37,907 bases of DNA from JBKPHS01 sp046729975 (lineage in GTDB: Bacteria > Actinomycetota > Thermoleophilia > Solirubrobacterales > Thermoleophilaceae): contig JBKPHS010000174.1 of NCBI GenBank assembly GCA_046729975.1, positions 1 through 37,907 of the forward strand. Reading direction: 5' to 3'. How positions within the stretch are numbered: the first letter of the stretch is position 1; each line of letters starts with the position of its first letter. The translations under genes and the position numbers were made by a program. This document shows positions 7,035 through 16,004 of the stretch, one piece after another. Under the pieces are notes generated by a model. The model had not been told where the DNA came from. It saw only the letters and a program-made list of their open reading frames with translations, and made no database searches.

Positions 7035-8340
7035 CGCGTGGTTCCTCGGCGCGGTCCGGCGCCGGGCCCTCGCCCTTCCTGCGCAGGTCCTCGAGCCGCT
7101 CCCTGTGGATCATCTCCTCGTCGAGCGCGAGCCCCTGATGATGCAGCAGATGCCCGAGGCGGTCCCGCTTCGCCCGCAGGTAGGCGAGATTGTGCTCGGT
7201 CGCGGGGTGCACGATCGGCACGTTCTCCGTCACGCGCAGCCCGTAGCCCTCGAGGCCGGCGATCTTCTTCGGGTTGTTGGTGAGCAGGCGGATCGTGGAG
7301 AGGCCGAGGTCCACCAGGATCTGCGCGCCGATGCCGTAGTCGCGCAGGTCCGCGGGCAGGCCGAGCTCGATGTTGGCGTCGACGGTGTCGAGCCCCTCCT
7401 CCTGGAGCTTGTAGGCCCGCAGCTTGTTGAGCAGGCCGATGCCGCGGCCCTCCTGCGCGAGGTACAGCAGCACCCCCTCGCCCTCGTCCTCGATCTGGCG
7501 CAGCGCGGTCTCGAGCTGCTGGCCGCAGTCGCAGCGCATCGAGTGGAACACGTCGCCGGTCAGGCACTCCGAGTGGACCCGGACGAGCACGTCCGGCTTG
7601 CCGGCAACCTCGCCCTTGACCATCGCGATGTGGTGCTTGTTGTCCACGAGCGAGCGGAAGCCCACGACGTCGAACTCGCCGAACTCCGTCGGGAGCTGCG
7701 CCTCAACCACCCGCTCGACCAGCTTGTCGTGGCCGCGGCGGTAGGCGATCAGGTCCGCGACCGTGATCATCTTCAGCCGGTGCCGCTCGCAGTAGGGCAC
7801 GAGGTCCGGCACCCGCGCCATCGTGCCGTCCTCGTTCATCACCTCGCAGATCACGCCCGACGGGTTGAGTCCCGCGAGCCGGGCGAGATCGACCGCGGCC
7901 TCGGTCTGCCCGGTGCGCTCGAGCACGCCACCCGACTTGGCCTTCAGCGGGAAGATGTGGCCCGGCTGCACCAGGTCGATCGGGCGGCTCTTCGGGTCGA
8001 TCGCCACCTGGATCGTGCGCGCTCGGTCGTGGGCTGAGATCCCGGTGCTGATGCCCTCGCGCGCCTCGATCGAGACTGTGAAGGCCGTCTGGAAGGGCGA
8101 CTCGTTCTTCGCGGCCATCAGCTCCAGGCCGAGCTCGTCGCAGCGCTGCGGCGTGAGGGTGAGGCAGATCAGGCCGCGCCCCTCCTTGGCCATGAAGTTG
8201 ATGGCCTCGGGAGTGGCGAACTGGGCGGCCATGGTCAGGTCGCCCTCGTTCTCGCGATCCTCCGCGTCGCAGACCACGACCATGCGGCCGGCGCGGATGT
8301 CCTCGATGGCCTCCTCGACCGTGCTGAACGGGGAGCCCAT
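7027..8340 (-). CDS. ribBA: Bifunctional 3,4-dihydroxy-2-butanone-4-phosphate synthase / GTP cyclohydrolase II
   Basis: This 437-residue fusion supplies both precursors of riboflavin. The N-terminal DHBP synthase half (about 1-205) has DRENEGDL (28-35), the TGISAHDRARTI loop (99-110) and ICEVMNEDG (164-172). The C-terminal GTP cyclohydrolase II half (about 206-410) has the zinc ligands Cys259, Cys270 and Cys272 in SECLTGDVFHSMRCDCG, then EGRGIGLLNKLRAY (297-310) and RDYGIGAQIL (333-342). The motif usually written GHTEA in DHBP synthases reads GQTEA (144-148), so the catalytic histidine position is Gln145. Whether this half is active is discussed as a finding. The ATG at 8340 shares one base with the ribE stop (TGATG). 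The tail after residue 410 is charged and poorly conserved. Confidence 0.95.
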   Translation of the reverse strand: MGSPFSTVEEAIEDIRAGRMVVVCDAEDRENEGDLTMAAQFATPEAINFMAKEGRGLICLTLTPQRCDELGLELMAAKNESPFQTAFTVSIEAREGISTGISAHDRARTIQVAIDPKSRPIDLVQPGHIFPLKAKSGGVLERTGQTEAAVDLARLAGLNPSGVICEVMNEDGTMARVPDLVPYCERHRLKMITVADLIAYRRGHDKLVERVVEAQLPTEFGEFDVVGFRSLVDNKHHIAMVKGEVAGKPDVLVRVHSECLTGDVFHSMRCDCGQQLETALRQIEDEGEGVLLYLAQEGRGIGLLNKLRAYKLQEEGLDTVDANIELGLPADLRDYGIGAQILVDLGLSTIRLLTNNPKKIAGLEGYGLRVTENVPIVHPATEHNLAYLRAKRDRLGHLLHHQGLALDEEMIHRERLEDLRRKGEGPAPDRAEEPRGA

Positions 8341-8923
8341 CAGCGGGTCACCAGCTTCTCGACGTACTTGGCGAGCACATCCACCTCCAGGTTCACGACT
8401 CGGCCCGGCGCGGCCGCGCCCAGCGTAGTGCGCTCGATTGTCTCGGGGATCAGGGAGACCGCGAAGCCGGCGTCGTCCGCGGCCACGACGGTGAGCGACA
8501 CGCCGTCGACGGCGACGGAGCCCTTCTCCACCAGATAGCGCGACAGGTCGGGCGCGCAGGCGATCCGGACGACGCGCGCGAACCCGTCCTCGGTAACGGA
8601 CTCGACGGTGCCGGTCCCGTCCACGTGCCCCTGCACGACGTGCCCGCCGAGCCGGTCGCCGGGACGGAGCGGCAGCTCGAGGTTGACGCGATCGCCGGCG
8701 ACGAGTGGGCCGAGGGAGGAGCGGCGCAGCGTCTCTGCCATCACGTCGGCGCCGAACCCGCCGCCCTCCACGTCGACAGCGGTGAGGCAGACGCCGTTGA
8801 CGGACACGGAGTCGCCCTGGCGCAGCTCGCCGGCGAGAGGCGTCTCAACTGTCAGGCGCGCGCCGTCGCCGTCGCTCTCGACCGCGCGCACCGTGCCGGT
8901 GGTCTCGACGAGGCCCGTGAACA

Positions 8924-8924
<1 letters not shown>
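8340..8924 (-). CDS. ribE: Riboflavin synthase, alpha chain
   Basis: This enzyme dismutates two 6,7-dimethyl-8-ribityllumazine molecules into riboflavin and the pyrimidine precursor. The 194-residue protein shows the two tandem lumazine-binding barrels: repeat 1 starts MFTGLVETTGTV and includes GDSVSVNGVCLTAV (37-50); repeat 2 starts GGHVVQGHVDGTGTV (93-107) and includes GSVAVDGVSLTVV (135-147). The final segment (VNLEVDVLAKYVEKL) is the trimerisation helix. The ATG at 8924 shares one base with the ribD stop (TGATG), and the open frame upstream of it is the shadow of ribD. The product is called ribC in some actinobacterial genomes. Confidence 0.96.
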
Positions 8925-10048
<1,124 letters not shown>

Positions 10049-10069
10049 CTCGGGGACCCCCGGGCGAGA

Positions 10070-10089
10070 AGTTGACTCGCGAGTCAACT
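10070..10089. promoter_or_regulatory. Perfect 20-bp palindrome upstream of ribD (candidate operator)
   Basis: AGTTGACTCGCGAGTCAACT is a perfect palindrome, 22 bp before the ribD ATG and 54 bp before the divergent glycosyltransferase ATG. A possible minus-strand -10 (TAGAGT, 10092-10087) with a weak -35-like TAAGCC 17 bp upstream would place the palindrome over the transcription start. A 10-bp palindrome CTGAATTCAG follows at 10101-10110. The shape fits a TetR- or MarR-type dimer site; the regulator is unknown. Confidence 0.6.
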
Positions 10090-10143
10090 CTACCAGCGGG
10101 CTGAATTCAGGCTTAACTCTGCGCGGCTAAGGTGCCGCGCGCG

Positions 10144-11898
10144 ATGCGACGCCTCCGGCTCAGGTCCAGCGTGGATCCACCGGGACTGGCGAGCGTTGGA
10201 TCCAGGCTCAGCGCGGCGCTCTCCCCTGCATGGCTCGCGCTCGCGGCCATATGCGCGGCCGGGCTGGGGCTGCGCCTGATCCATAACGACTACGGGCTGC
10301 CGTACGTCTACAACGTCGACGAGGGCTCCCATTTCACCAACCGCGCCGTCGAGATGTTCGGCGGCGACCCGAACCCGGGCTACTTCCAGAACCCGTCGGG
10401 CTTCACCTACCTGGTCCACGCCGCGCTGCGCCTGCGATTCGGCCACGGCTGGCCGTTCGGCGACTTCGACGGCGTCGTCCGCCTCTACAGGGTCGACCCG
10501 ACCGACATCTACGTGGTAGGCCGATCGCTGGCGGCGGTACTCGGCATCCTCGGCGTGATCGGCGTCTTCTGGGTCGGCAGGCGGCTGTGGGGCGCGCGCG
10601 AGGGCGTGGCGGCGGCGGCGGTCCTCTCGTTCGCGTTCCTACCGGTGGTCTACTCGCGGATCGCGGTGACGGACGTGGGCGCGCTGCTTCCGGTCGCGCT
10701 GTCCCTGTACGGCTCGGTGCGCGCCTACGAGAACGGCCGCCGCTCCGACTTCGTGCTTGCGGGAGCGGCCGCCGGGCTCGCGATCGGCTTCAAGTACACG
10801 TCCGGGCTGGTGCTGCTGCCGCTCCTGATCGCGGCGGCCGCGCGAATCTGGCGCGACCGCGGTGCGCTCGCGGACGTCGCGCTGGCGGGGGTGGCGGCGG
10901 TCGTGGCGCTGTTCGTCACGACTCCGTTTCTCTTCCTCGACTTCGACACCGCCTGGCGGCAGCTCCGCTACCAGGCGGAGCTCGCTGGGGACGTCGGCAA
11001 GCTCGGCCAGGAGAACGACAACGGCTTCGTCTACTACCTCGACAGCCTCACTTGGGGCCTCGGATGGGCCGCGCTCGCCGCGGCGGTTGCCGGGGCCGCG
11101 GTCGAGCTGCGCCGCGACGTGCTGCGCGGCGCGATCCTGATCGGCTTCCCACTAGCACTGTTCCTCTACCTGGCGCTTCAGTCGCGCTATTTCGGACGCT
11201 GGTTCCTGCCCGCATATCCGGCGCTGGCGCTGCTTGCCGCCTCCGGCATCGGAGCCGCGCTGAGGGCGCTGCCCCGCGGGCCGGTCGCGCGGGCCGCCGC
11301 CCTCGCGGTCATCCTTGCGGCCGTGCTCGCGCAGCCGATCGCCGCGGACGTCCGCACCGGGCGCCTCCTCGGCCACACGGACACGCGTCAGACCGCCCGC
11401 GACTGGCTCGTGGACCACAACCGCAGGAGCCTGCGGATCGTGATCGAGCCGGCGGTGCCCGGGCGCTATTACCGGCTCGAAGGGGGAAGCCTGCGGACGA
11501 TCCGGCGCAAGCAGTTCGTGCGCGGCTTCATCCGGGACATCCGCGAGACGCGCATCGACTACGGCGCAACGCTTGACCCTTCGGTCATCGACCGCTACCG
11601 CAGGGCTGGCTTCTGCATGGTGGCGACGATGAGCGTGATCCGCGGCCGCGCCGAGAACGCTCGCGACCCCGAGGCCCTCGCCTACTACCGCCGCCTCGAG
11701 CGGGAGTCACGGCTGCTCGCGTCCTTCTCGCCCTATGAGCCGGGGGCGGGGCCGGTGCCGTTCAACTTCGACCTCTCCTACAACTACTACCCGACGGCGT
11801 TCGAGCGGCCGGGCCCGGAAGTAAAGGTGTATCGCCTTCGCGGCTGCAAGCAGGGGTACGGACCGGTGCCCAAGGGGACGGGGACGCCTACTCAATGA
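10144..11898 (+). CDS. GT39/ArnT-like polytopic membrane glycosyltransferase (first of a tandem pair)
   Basis: This GT-C-fold membrane protein of 584 residues has about 10-12 hydrophobic segments. After the first membrane helix (about 29-46) the extracytoplasmic loop has NVDEGSHF with Asp59-Glu60, the position of the catalytic acidic pair in protein mannosyltransferases and ArnT-type enzymes. A soluble C-terminal part (about 420-584) follows. Such enzymes transfer a sugar from a polyprenyl-phosphate donor outside the membrane; donor and acceptor are unknown. The ATG at 10144 is preferred because AAGGTG lies 9 bp upstream; a GTG at 10132 is also in frame. The stop overlaps the next gene by 4 bp (ATGA). 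That gene is a clear paralogue sharing the PGYF-NP and LTWGLGW motifs. Confidence 0.85.
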   Translation: MRRLRLRSSVDPPGLASVGSRLSAALSPAWLALAAICAAGLGLRLIHNDYGLPYVYNVDEGSHFTNRAVEMFGGDPNPGYFQNPSGFTYLVHAALRLRFGHGWPFGDFDGVVRLYRVDPTDIYVVGRSLAAVLGILGVIGVFWVGRRLWGAREGVAAAAVLSFAFLPVVYSRIAVTDVGALLPVALSLYGSVRAYENGRRSDFVLAGAAAGLAIGFKYTSGLVLLPLLIAAAARIWRDRGALADVALAGVAAVVALFVTTPFLFLDFDTAWRQLRYQAELAGDVGKLGQENDNGFVYYLDSLTWGLGWAALAAAVAGAAVELRRDVLRGAILIGFPLALFLYLALQSRYFGRWFLPAYPALALLAASGIGAALRALPRGPVARAAALAVILAAVLAQPIAADVRTGRLLGHTDTRQTARDWLVDHNRRSLRIVIEPAVPGRYYRLEGGSLRTIRRKQFVRGFIRDIRETRIDYGATLDPSVIDRYRRAGFCMVATMSVIRGRAENARDPEALAYYRRLERESRLLASFSPYEPGAGPVPFNFDLSYNYYPTAFERPGPEVKVYRLRGCKQGYGPVPKGTGTPTQ

Positions 11899-13562
11899 GT
11901 CCCCAGCCCCCAGCCCCCAGCCCCCAGAGTTGGTTCCGTGATCGTGTTCTGTGGGTTCTGGGCGGGATCTTGGTCGGCGGGTTCCTGCTTCGGGTCTGGT
12001 CGCTGGGGCACGGGTTGCCGTTCGCGTTCAACGCCGACGAGGAGCTGCACTTCGTGCCGGTGGCGGTCGACATGTTCGCGAAGGGGTCGCTGAACCCCGG
12101 GTACTTCGAGAACCCGCCGGCGCTCACCTATCTCTTTTACCTTGCCTTCAAGCTGCGCTTCACGGCCGGCTTCCCCTTCGGCGGCGACGGGATCGTGCGC
12201 AACTTCGCGACCGACCCCGAGCCCGTGTTCCTGACGGCGCGGGCGGTCGTGGCCGTGCTCGGCACGATTCTCGTCGGGCTCGTTTACTGGGCGGGCGCGC
12301 GCTTCTACGAGCGGCGCGTCGGGCTCGTCGCGGCGGCGCTCATGGCGTTCGGGTTCGTGCCCGTCTTCTACTCCAAGCAGGCGCTCAACGACGTGGTGAC
12401 CCTGCTGCCGCTGACGGTCGCCCTGGTGGGGTGCCTGCTCGTGCTCGAGCGCGGGGCGCTGCGCGACTGGCTGCTCGCGGGGGCCGCGATCGGAGTTGCC
12501 GCCGCCACCAAGTACACGGCGGGGGCGATGGCCGGCACGCTGGCGCTGGCGGCGCTGATCCGGCTAATGCGGCGCGAGGACGGCGTGGCGGACGTTCTGC
12601 GAAACGCCCTGGCGGCGGGAGTCGCGTTCGGGATCGTGTTCCTTGCCCTCAACCCCTACTCGCTGCTCGACTTCTCGGAGTTCAAGTCGCAGGTCGGAGG
12701 CCAGGCCGGCACCGCGGGCGGGTCGGCCAAGCTCGGGCAGGCGGACGTGCCGGGCTGGATCTACTACGTCTGGACGCTCACGTGGGGCCTCGGCTGGCTC
12801 CCGACCGTGGCCATCGCCGCGGGAGCCGTGCTGGCCCTCCGCAGCAACTGGCGCCGCGGCCTGCTTCTGCTCGCCTTCCCCGTGCTCTTGTTCCTCTTCC
12901 TGGGCGGCCAGGAGCGCTACTTCGCGCGCTGGTTCCTGCCGGCGTACCCGATGCTCGCCGTGCTCGCGGGCTACGCGACGGTGCGGCTGGCCGACGCGCT
13001 GCACGTGCGGCCGCGATGGCGCGCCGCAGTGCTCCCGGCTCTGGCGGCCCTGCTCGTGGTACAGGGGGTCGCGTCGAACGTGCGCGTGGACTCGCTGCTC
13101 GCGAAGACCGACACCCGCACGCTCGCGCTCGGATGGCTCGACCGCCACGTGCCGGCCCGCTCGGGGATGGTGGTCGAGCCGTTCATCCCGCAGAACTGGC
13201 TCTCGCTCGGCCAACCCCGCGGGGAGGACCCCTGGCGCCGATTCCCGGTCAAGCGGCCGTTTCAGGCCTACGAGAAGAAGATCGAGCCGTCGCTCCTCGA
13301 CCGCTACCGGGCCGGTGGCTACTGCTGGGTCGTCGTCGGCAGCCACCAGAAGGAGCGCGGCCTCGAGGAGGACCTGCCGAACGCCCGCGCCTACTACCAG
13401 CGTCTCGCTGCCGAGTCGACGCGCGCCGCCGTCTTCTCGCCCTATTACGCCGGCGAGGGACCGGTCGATTTCAACTTCGACTGGTCCTTCGACTACCTGC
13501 CGCGTGCCTATCTCCGGCCCGGACCGGTGGTCGAGGTCTACCGGCTGAGAGGCTGCGGGTGA
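11895..13562 (+). CDS. GT39/ArnT-like polytopic membrane glycosyltransferase (second of the pair)
   Basis: This 555-residue paralogue of the preceding gene has the same layout: first membrane helix (about 18-34), acidic pair Asp48-Glu49 in FNADEELHF, a NPGYFENP loop, LTWGLGW, GGQERYFARWFLPAYP, and a soluble C-terminal region ending in VEVYRLRGCG, like the VKVYRLRGC of its neighbour. Residues 3-11 (PQPPAPSPQ) are encoded by heptamer array B and have no counterpart in the paralogue. The ATG at 11895 overlaps the previous stop. A later start is conceivable, but no good in-frame ATG or GTG precedes the first helix. The tandem arrangement suggests successive sugar additions or a heteromeric pair. 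Confidence 0.86.
   Translation: MSPQPPAPSPQSWFRDRVLWVLGGILVGGFLLRVWSLGHGLPFAFNADEELHFVPVAVDMFAKGSLNPGYFENPPALTYLFYLAFKLRFTAGFPFGGDGIVRNFATDPEPVFLTARAVVAVLGTILVGLVYWAGARFYERRVGLVAAALMAFGFVPVFYSKQALNDVVTLLPLTVALVGCLLVLERGALRDWLLAGAAIGVAAATKYTAGAMAGTLALAALIRLMRREDGVADVLRNALAAGVAFGIVFLALNPYSLLDFSEFKSQVGGQAGTAGGSAKLGQADVPGWIYYVWTLTWGLGWLPTVAIAAGAVLALRSNWRRGLLLLAFPVLLFLFLGGQERYFARWFLPAYPMLAVLAGYATVRLADALHVRPRWRAAVLPALAALLVVQGVASNVRVDSLLAKTDTRTLALGWLDRHVPARSGMVVEPFIPQNWLSLGQPRGEDPWRRFPVKRPFQAYEKKIEPSLLDRYRAGGYCWVVVGSHQKERGLEEDLPNARAYYQRLAAESTRAAVFSPYYAGEGPVDFNFDWSFDYLPRAYLRPGPVVEVYRLRGCG
11901..11928. repeat. Heptamer array B: (CCCCAGC)4 at a glycosyltransferase start
   Basis: Three perfect CCCCAGC units and one with a final-base change lie just inside the second glycosyltransferase, directly after the ATGA stop/start overlap. 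It is identical over about 31 bp, including the leading GAGT, to the first half of array E, 12.6 kb away. Confidence 0.97.
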
Positions 13563-13807
13563 GCCGCTTCACACGACATCTGACGCGCGCCGTGCTGGTA
13601 GCTCCGGCGCGCGTCGCTCGCGCAGCCGCGGCGAGGGCCGGGGACCCGCGGGAGGCCTGGATGCTGCGCCAGCCGCGCTCGGTTCGCCGCAGCTACGTCC
13701 GCGACGTGCTCGACCCTGGCGACCACGAACGGCTCGCCGAGGCGTGGATCCTCCGGCAGCCCAAGGCCGTCAGGGAGTCTTATATTCGCGAGGTGCTCAA
13801 TCGGTAA
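13559..13807 (+). CDS. Small basic protein with an internal duplication (unknown function)
   Basis: This frame of 82 residues starts at GTG 13559, overlaps the preceding glycosyltransferase stop by 4 bp (GTGA) and ends at TAA 13805-13807 inside heptamer array C. It has an Ala/Arg-rich N-terminal helix-like part and then two imperfect copies of a 20-residue unit: AWMLRQPRSVRRSYVRDVL and, 29 residues later, AWILRQPKAVRESYIREVL. The second copy keeps every key position (AW, LRQP, VR, SY, R, VL), strong evidence that the frame is coding. The alternation of charged and hydrophobic residues suggests two amphipathic helices. I do not recognise the family. Coupling to the glycosyltransferases suggests a role with them, perhaps at the membrane surface. 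Confidence 0.7.
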   Translation: MSRFTRHLTRAVLVAPARVARAAAARAGDPREAWMLRQPRSVRRSYVRDVLDPGDHERLAEAWILRQPKAVRESYIREVLNR

Positions 13808-13835
13808 TCGGTAATCGGTAATCGGTAATCGGTAG
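13801..13835. repeat. Heptamer array C: (TCGGTAA)5
   Basis: Four perfect TCGGTAA units (13801-13828) are followed by a fifth ending in G (13829-13835). The concatenated unit contains TAA on the plus strand, and the stop codon of the small upstream gene (13805-13807) is one of these. Confidence 0.97.
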
Positions 13836-13847
13836 AGGCTCGGAGCC

Positions 13848-13875
13848 CGACTACCGACTACCGACTACCGACTAC
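13848..13875. repeat. Heptamer array D: (CGACTAC)4
   Basis: There are four perfect CGACTAC units. On the minus strand the unit reads GTAGTCG and contains TAG; the stop codon of the debranching-type gene (13872-13874) lies in the last unit. Confidence 0.97.
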
Positions 13876-15980
13876 TCGACGGCGATGTCTACATCGCCGT
13901 CGACGCGGGCGTCCGAGAGCGTGACCCTGTCGTCCGTGCGCTCGAACGAGAGGTCGATGGTCGCCCCGGCGACTGTCAGCGCGCGCACCTCCACGTGGCT
14001 CAGCCAGCCGGGCAGCGAGGGACGCAGGATGCGCAGCCGGCCGTCGAGACCCTCCGCCGAGAGGCCGAGCCCAGATCTGAGCATGCTGGGGATCGCCGCC
14101 GCGGCCCACGCCTGCGGGTGGCAGGCGACCGGGTAGGGAACCGGACGTTCGTACTCGGCCCGCGGGAAGCCGGCGAACAGCTCGGGCAGGCGGTAGTCGC
14201 CGAACTGCGAAGCCGCCTCGAGCATCGCCTCGAAGATGCTCGTGAAGTCCTCGTCGAAGCCGTAGCGCCGAAAGCCGTGGGCGATCATCGCGTTGTCGTG
14301 CGGCCAGACCGAGCCGGTGTGGTAGCCGAGCGGGTTGTAGGCGGCCTCGCCGGCGGCGAGGGTGCGGATGCCCCAGCCCGAGAAGCCGGCATCGTCCATC
14401 AACGCGTCGCGCACGGCCCGTGCCCGGTCCGGCGGCACCGCTCCCGCCCACAGCAGGTGACCCTGGTTCGAGGCGCGGGCGCGGCTCGCGCGCTTCTCGC
14501 CGTCGAGCGCCATCGAGTAGAAGCGCTCGTCCTCGAGCCAGAAGCGATCGATCCGGTCGGCGAGCTCGGCGGCCTCTCCGCGCAGCCGCTCGGCGCGATC
14601 GCCCTCCCCGTCGAGCTCGAGAAGCGCCGCGAGGCGCCGCTTGGCCCGCACCGCGTATGCCTGGGCCTCGACCAGCGCGATCGGTGGCTCGAGCGGCGTG
14701 CCGCGCTCGTCGATGACGCCGTCCGGCGAGTCCTTCCAGCCCTGGTTGCGCAGCCCGTCCTGCGACCGGCGCCGGTACTCGAGCAGGCCGTCTCCGTCGA
14801 GGTCGGCGTGACGGTCCATCCACTCGACCGCCTGGTCCACCTCGCCGCGCAGCTCCCGGAACAGGTCGAGCGTGCCGCTCCAATCCGCGTGGTCGCACAA
14901 GAGGCAGAGGAACAGGGGCGTGGCGTCCACGGTGCCGTAGTAGCGGGCGAAGGGAGACCTGCCGACCCTCGCGATCTCCCCCACGCGCAACTCGTGGATC
15001 ACCTTGCCCGGCTCCTCGTCCCGCTCGTCGTCGGTGCGTTGCCCCAACAGCCCGGCGAGGAGCCGCAGGGTCTCGGCTGCCATGCCTGCGTCGAAGGCGA
15101 TCATCTCGGTCGCGGCGATCAGGCTGTCGCGGCCGAAGAGCGCGGCGTACCACGGGATGCCAGCGGCGTAGTAGCGCCTCCCGTCGAGCTCGGAGCGAAG
15201 TAGGGAGAGGTCGCGCAGCGAGCGGCGGACGATGCGGTCGAACAGCCGATCGTTCGACTTGACGGCGACCCCGCCCGCCCGGGGGCGACGCGGCGCACGG
15301 TCCGTGACGGCGTCATCGAGAAGCGCGTACTCGAGCTCGATGTCGTGCGGCTGGCGCGCGGAGAGCGCAAGGTCGAAGCGCAGCGCCGAACCGTCGATGA
15401 CCTGCGGCGCGGGACTAGCCGTTACGACCGTCCGCCGCTCCACGCCGTCGGCTCCGACCCTGTGTAGCGCAACGCCGTCCTCAGTCGCCTCGATGTCCGG
15501 CGGCGGACGCTCGGCCATCTGAACGATGCCCCGGATCTCCATCATCGGCCGGAAGTCCGCTCTCAAACGGAGCTCGAGCGACAGCTCGACCGGCTCCACG
15601 TGGTAGCTCTGCACGGTGATCAGCTCGCGCAGCACCGGTCCGCCGGTCAGCGCGCGCTCGAGCCGTACTTCCACACTCTGGGCGCGCAGCACTCCGCTCC
15701 CCCCGTCGAGGGCGACGTCCGGGTTGGTGAGCTCGTGAACCGCCGCGCTGCCGAGCTCGTCGGAGGCGATCAGGAGGCGCGGACGAGCGCCCGAGAGCCG
15801 CAACTCGTGCCCCGACAGAAAGCGGCAGTCGCACCAGTAGAAACCGAGCGGGTGGGGTCCCTCGATCGGCACGCTGCCGTCGGGCATCGTCACCGCGAAC
15901 AGGTTGCCCTCCTTGATAACGACCGTGTCCTCGAGGCTCCGGAGCTCGCCGATCGGGATCGTCGAAGGCACGTCCGCCAC
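13872..15980 (-). CDS. Glycogen-debranching-type amylo-alpha-1,6-glucosidase family protein
   Basis: This protein of 702 residues has two parts. The N-terminal beta-rich domain (about 10-230; LEDTVVIKEGNLFAVTMPDG, LGFYWCDCRFLSGHELR) matches the bacterial glycogen-debranching N-terminal domain. The C-terminal (alpha/alpha)6 barrel (about 255-690) has AAGIPWYAALFGRDSL, GYHTGSVWPHDNAMIAHG and WAAAAIPSMLRSGLGL, typical of GH15/GH63-like debranching glucosidases. It probably hydrolyses alpha-glucosidic linkages in a storage or compatible-solute glucan. No signal peptide is seen, so it acts in the cytoplasm. The GTG start at 15980 begins MADVPSTIPIGELRSLEDT, at the usual distance from the domain. 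It is the 3'-most gene of a minus-strand run of glycan genes, and its TAG stop lies in array D. Confidence 0.85.
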   Translation of the reverse strand: MADVPSTIPIGELRSLEDTVVIKEGNLFAVTMPDGSVPIEGPHPLGFYWCDCRFLSGHELRLSGARPRLLIASDELGSAAVHELTNPDVALDGGSGVLRAQSVEVRLERALTGGPVLRELITVQSYHVEPVELSLELRLRADFRPMMEIRGIVQMAERPPPDIEATEDGVALHRVGADGVERRTVVTASPAPQVIDGSALRFDLALSARQPHDIELEYALLDDAVTDRAPRRPRAGGVAVKSNDRLFDRIVRRSLRDLSLLRSELDGRRYYAAGIPWYAALFGRDSLIAATEMIAFDAGMAAETLRLLAGLLGQRTDDERDEEPGKVIHELRVGEIARVGRSPFARYYGTVDATPLFLCLLCDHADWSGTLDLFRELRGEVDQAVEWMDRHADLDGDGLLEYRRRSQDGLRNQGWKDSPDGVIDERGTPLEPPIALVEAQAYAVRAKRRLAALLELDGEGDRAERLRGEAAELADRIDRFWLEDERFYSMALDGEKRASRARASNQGHLLWAGAVPPDRARAVRDALMDDAGFSGWGIRTLAAGEAAYNPLGYHTGSVWPHDNAMIAHGFRRYGFDEDFTSIFEAMLEAASQFGDYRLPELFAGFPRAEYERPVPYPVACHPQAWAAAAIPSMLRSGLGLSAEGLDGRLRILRPSLPGWLSHVEVRALTVAGATIDLSFERTDDRVTLSDARVDGDVDIAVE

Positions 15981-16004
15981 GGCGGGATGGGCTCGCGTTC
16001 GAGA

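Larger units (their letters stand above)
13801..13875. terminator. Long imperfect hairpin from arrays C and D between convergent genes
   Basis: Array C and array D are inverted relative to each other (unit ACCGATT against ACCGACT when read on one strand). A perfect TCGGTAG (13829-13835) / CTACCGA (13851-13857) step surrounds a GC-rich tip, GGCT-CGG-AGCC (13837-13847). In minus-strand RNA the recurring mismatch becomes a G-U pair, so the stem could reach about 35 bp. It lies between convergent stop codons and could serve as a terminator, although no U-tract follows. Confidence 0.45.

Noticed and set aside
10049..10131. FMN riboswitch upstream of ribD
   Set aside because: The region is too short and contains none of the conserved aptamer segments.
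11951..13558. Long Arg/Ala-rich frame on the plus strand over the second glycosyltransferase
   Set aside because: Only its last 82 codons, after the glycosyltransferase stop, look real; the upstream part is a shadow frame. The real gene is annotated at 13559-13807.
13801..13875. CRISPR array
   Set aside because: The repeats are 7 bp with no spacers and no cas genes are nearby. They are tandem heptamers.
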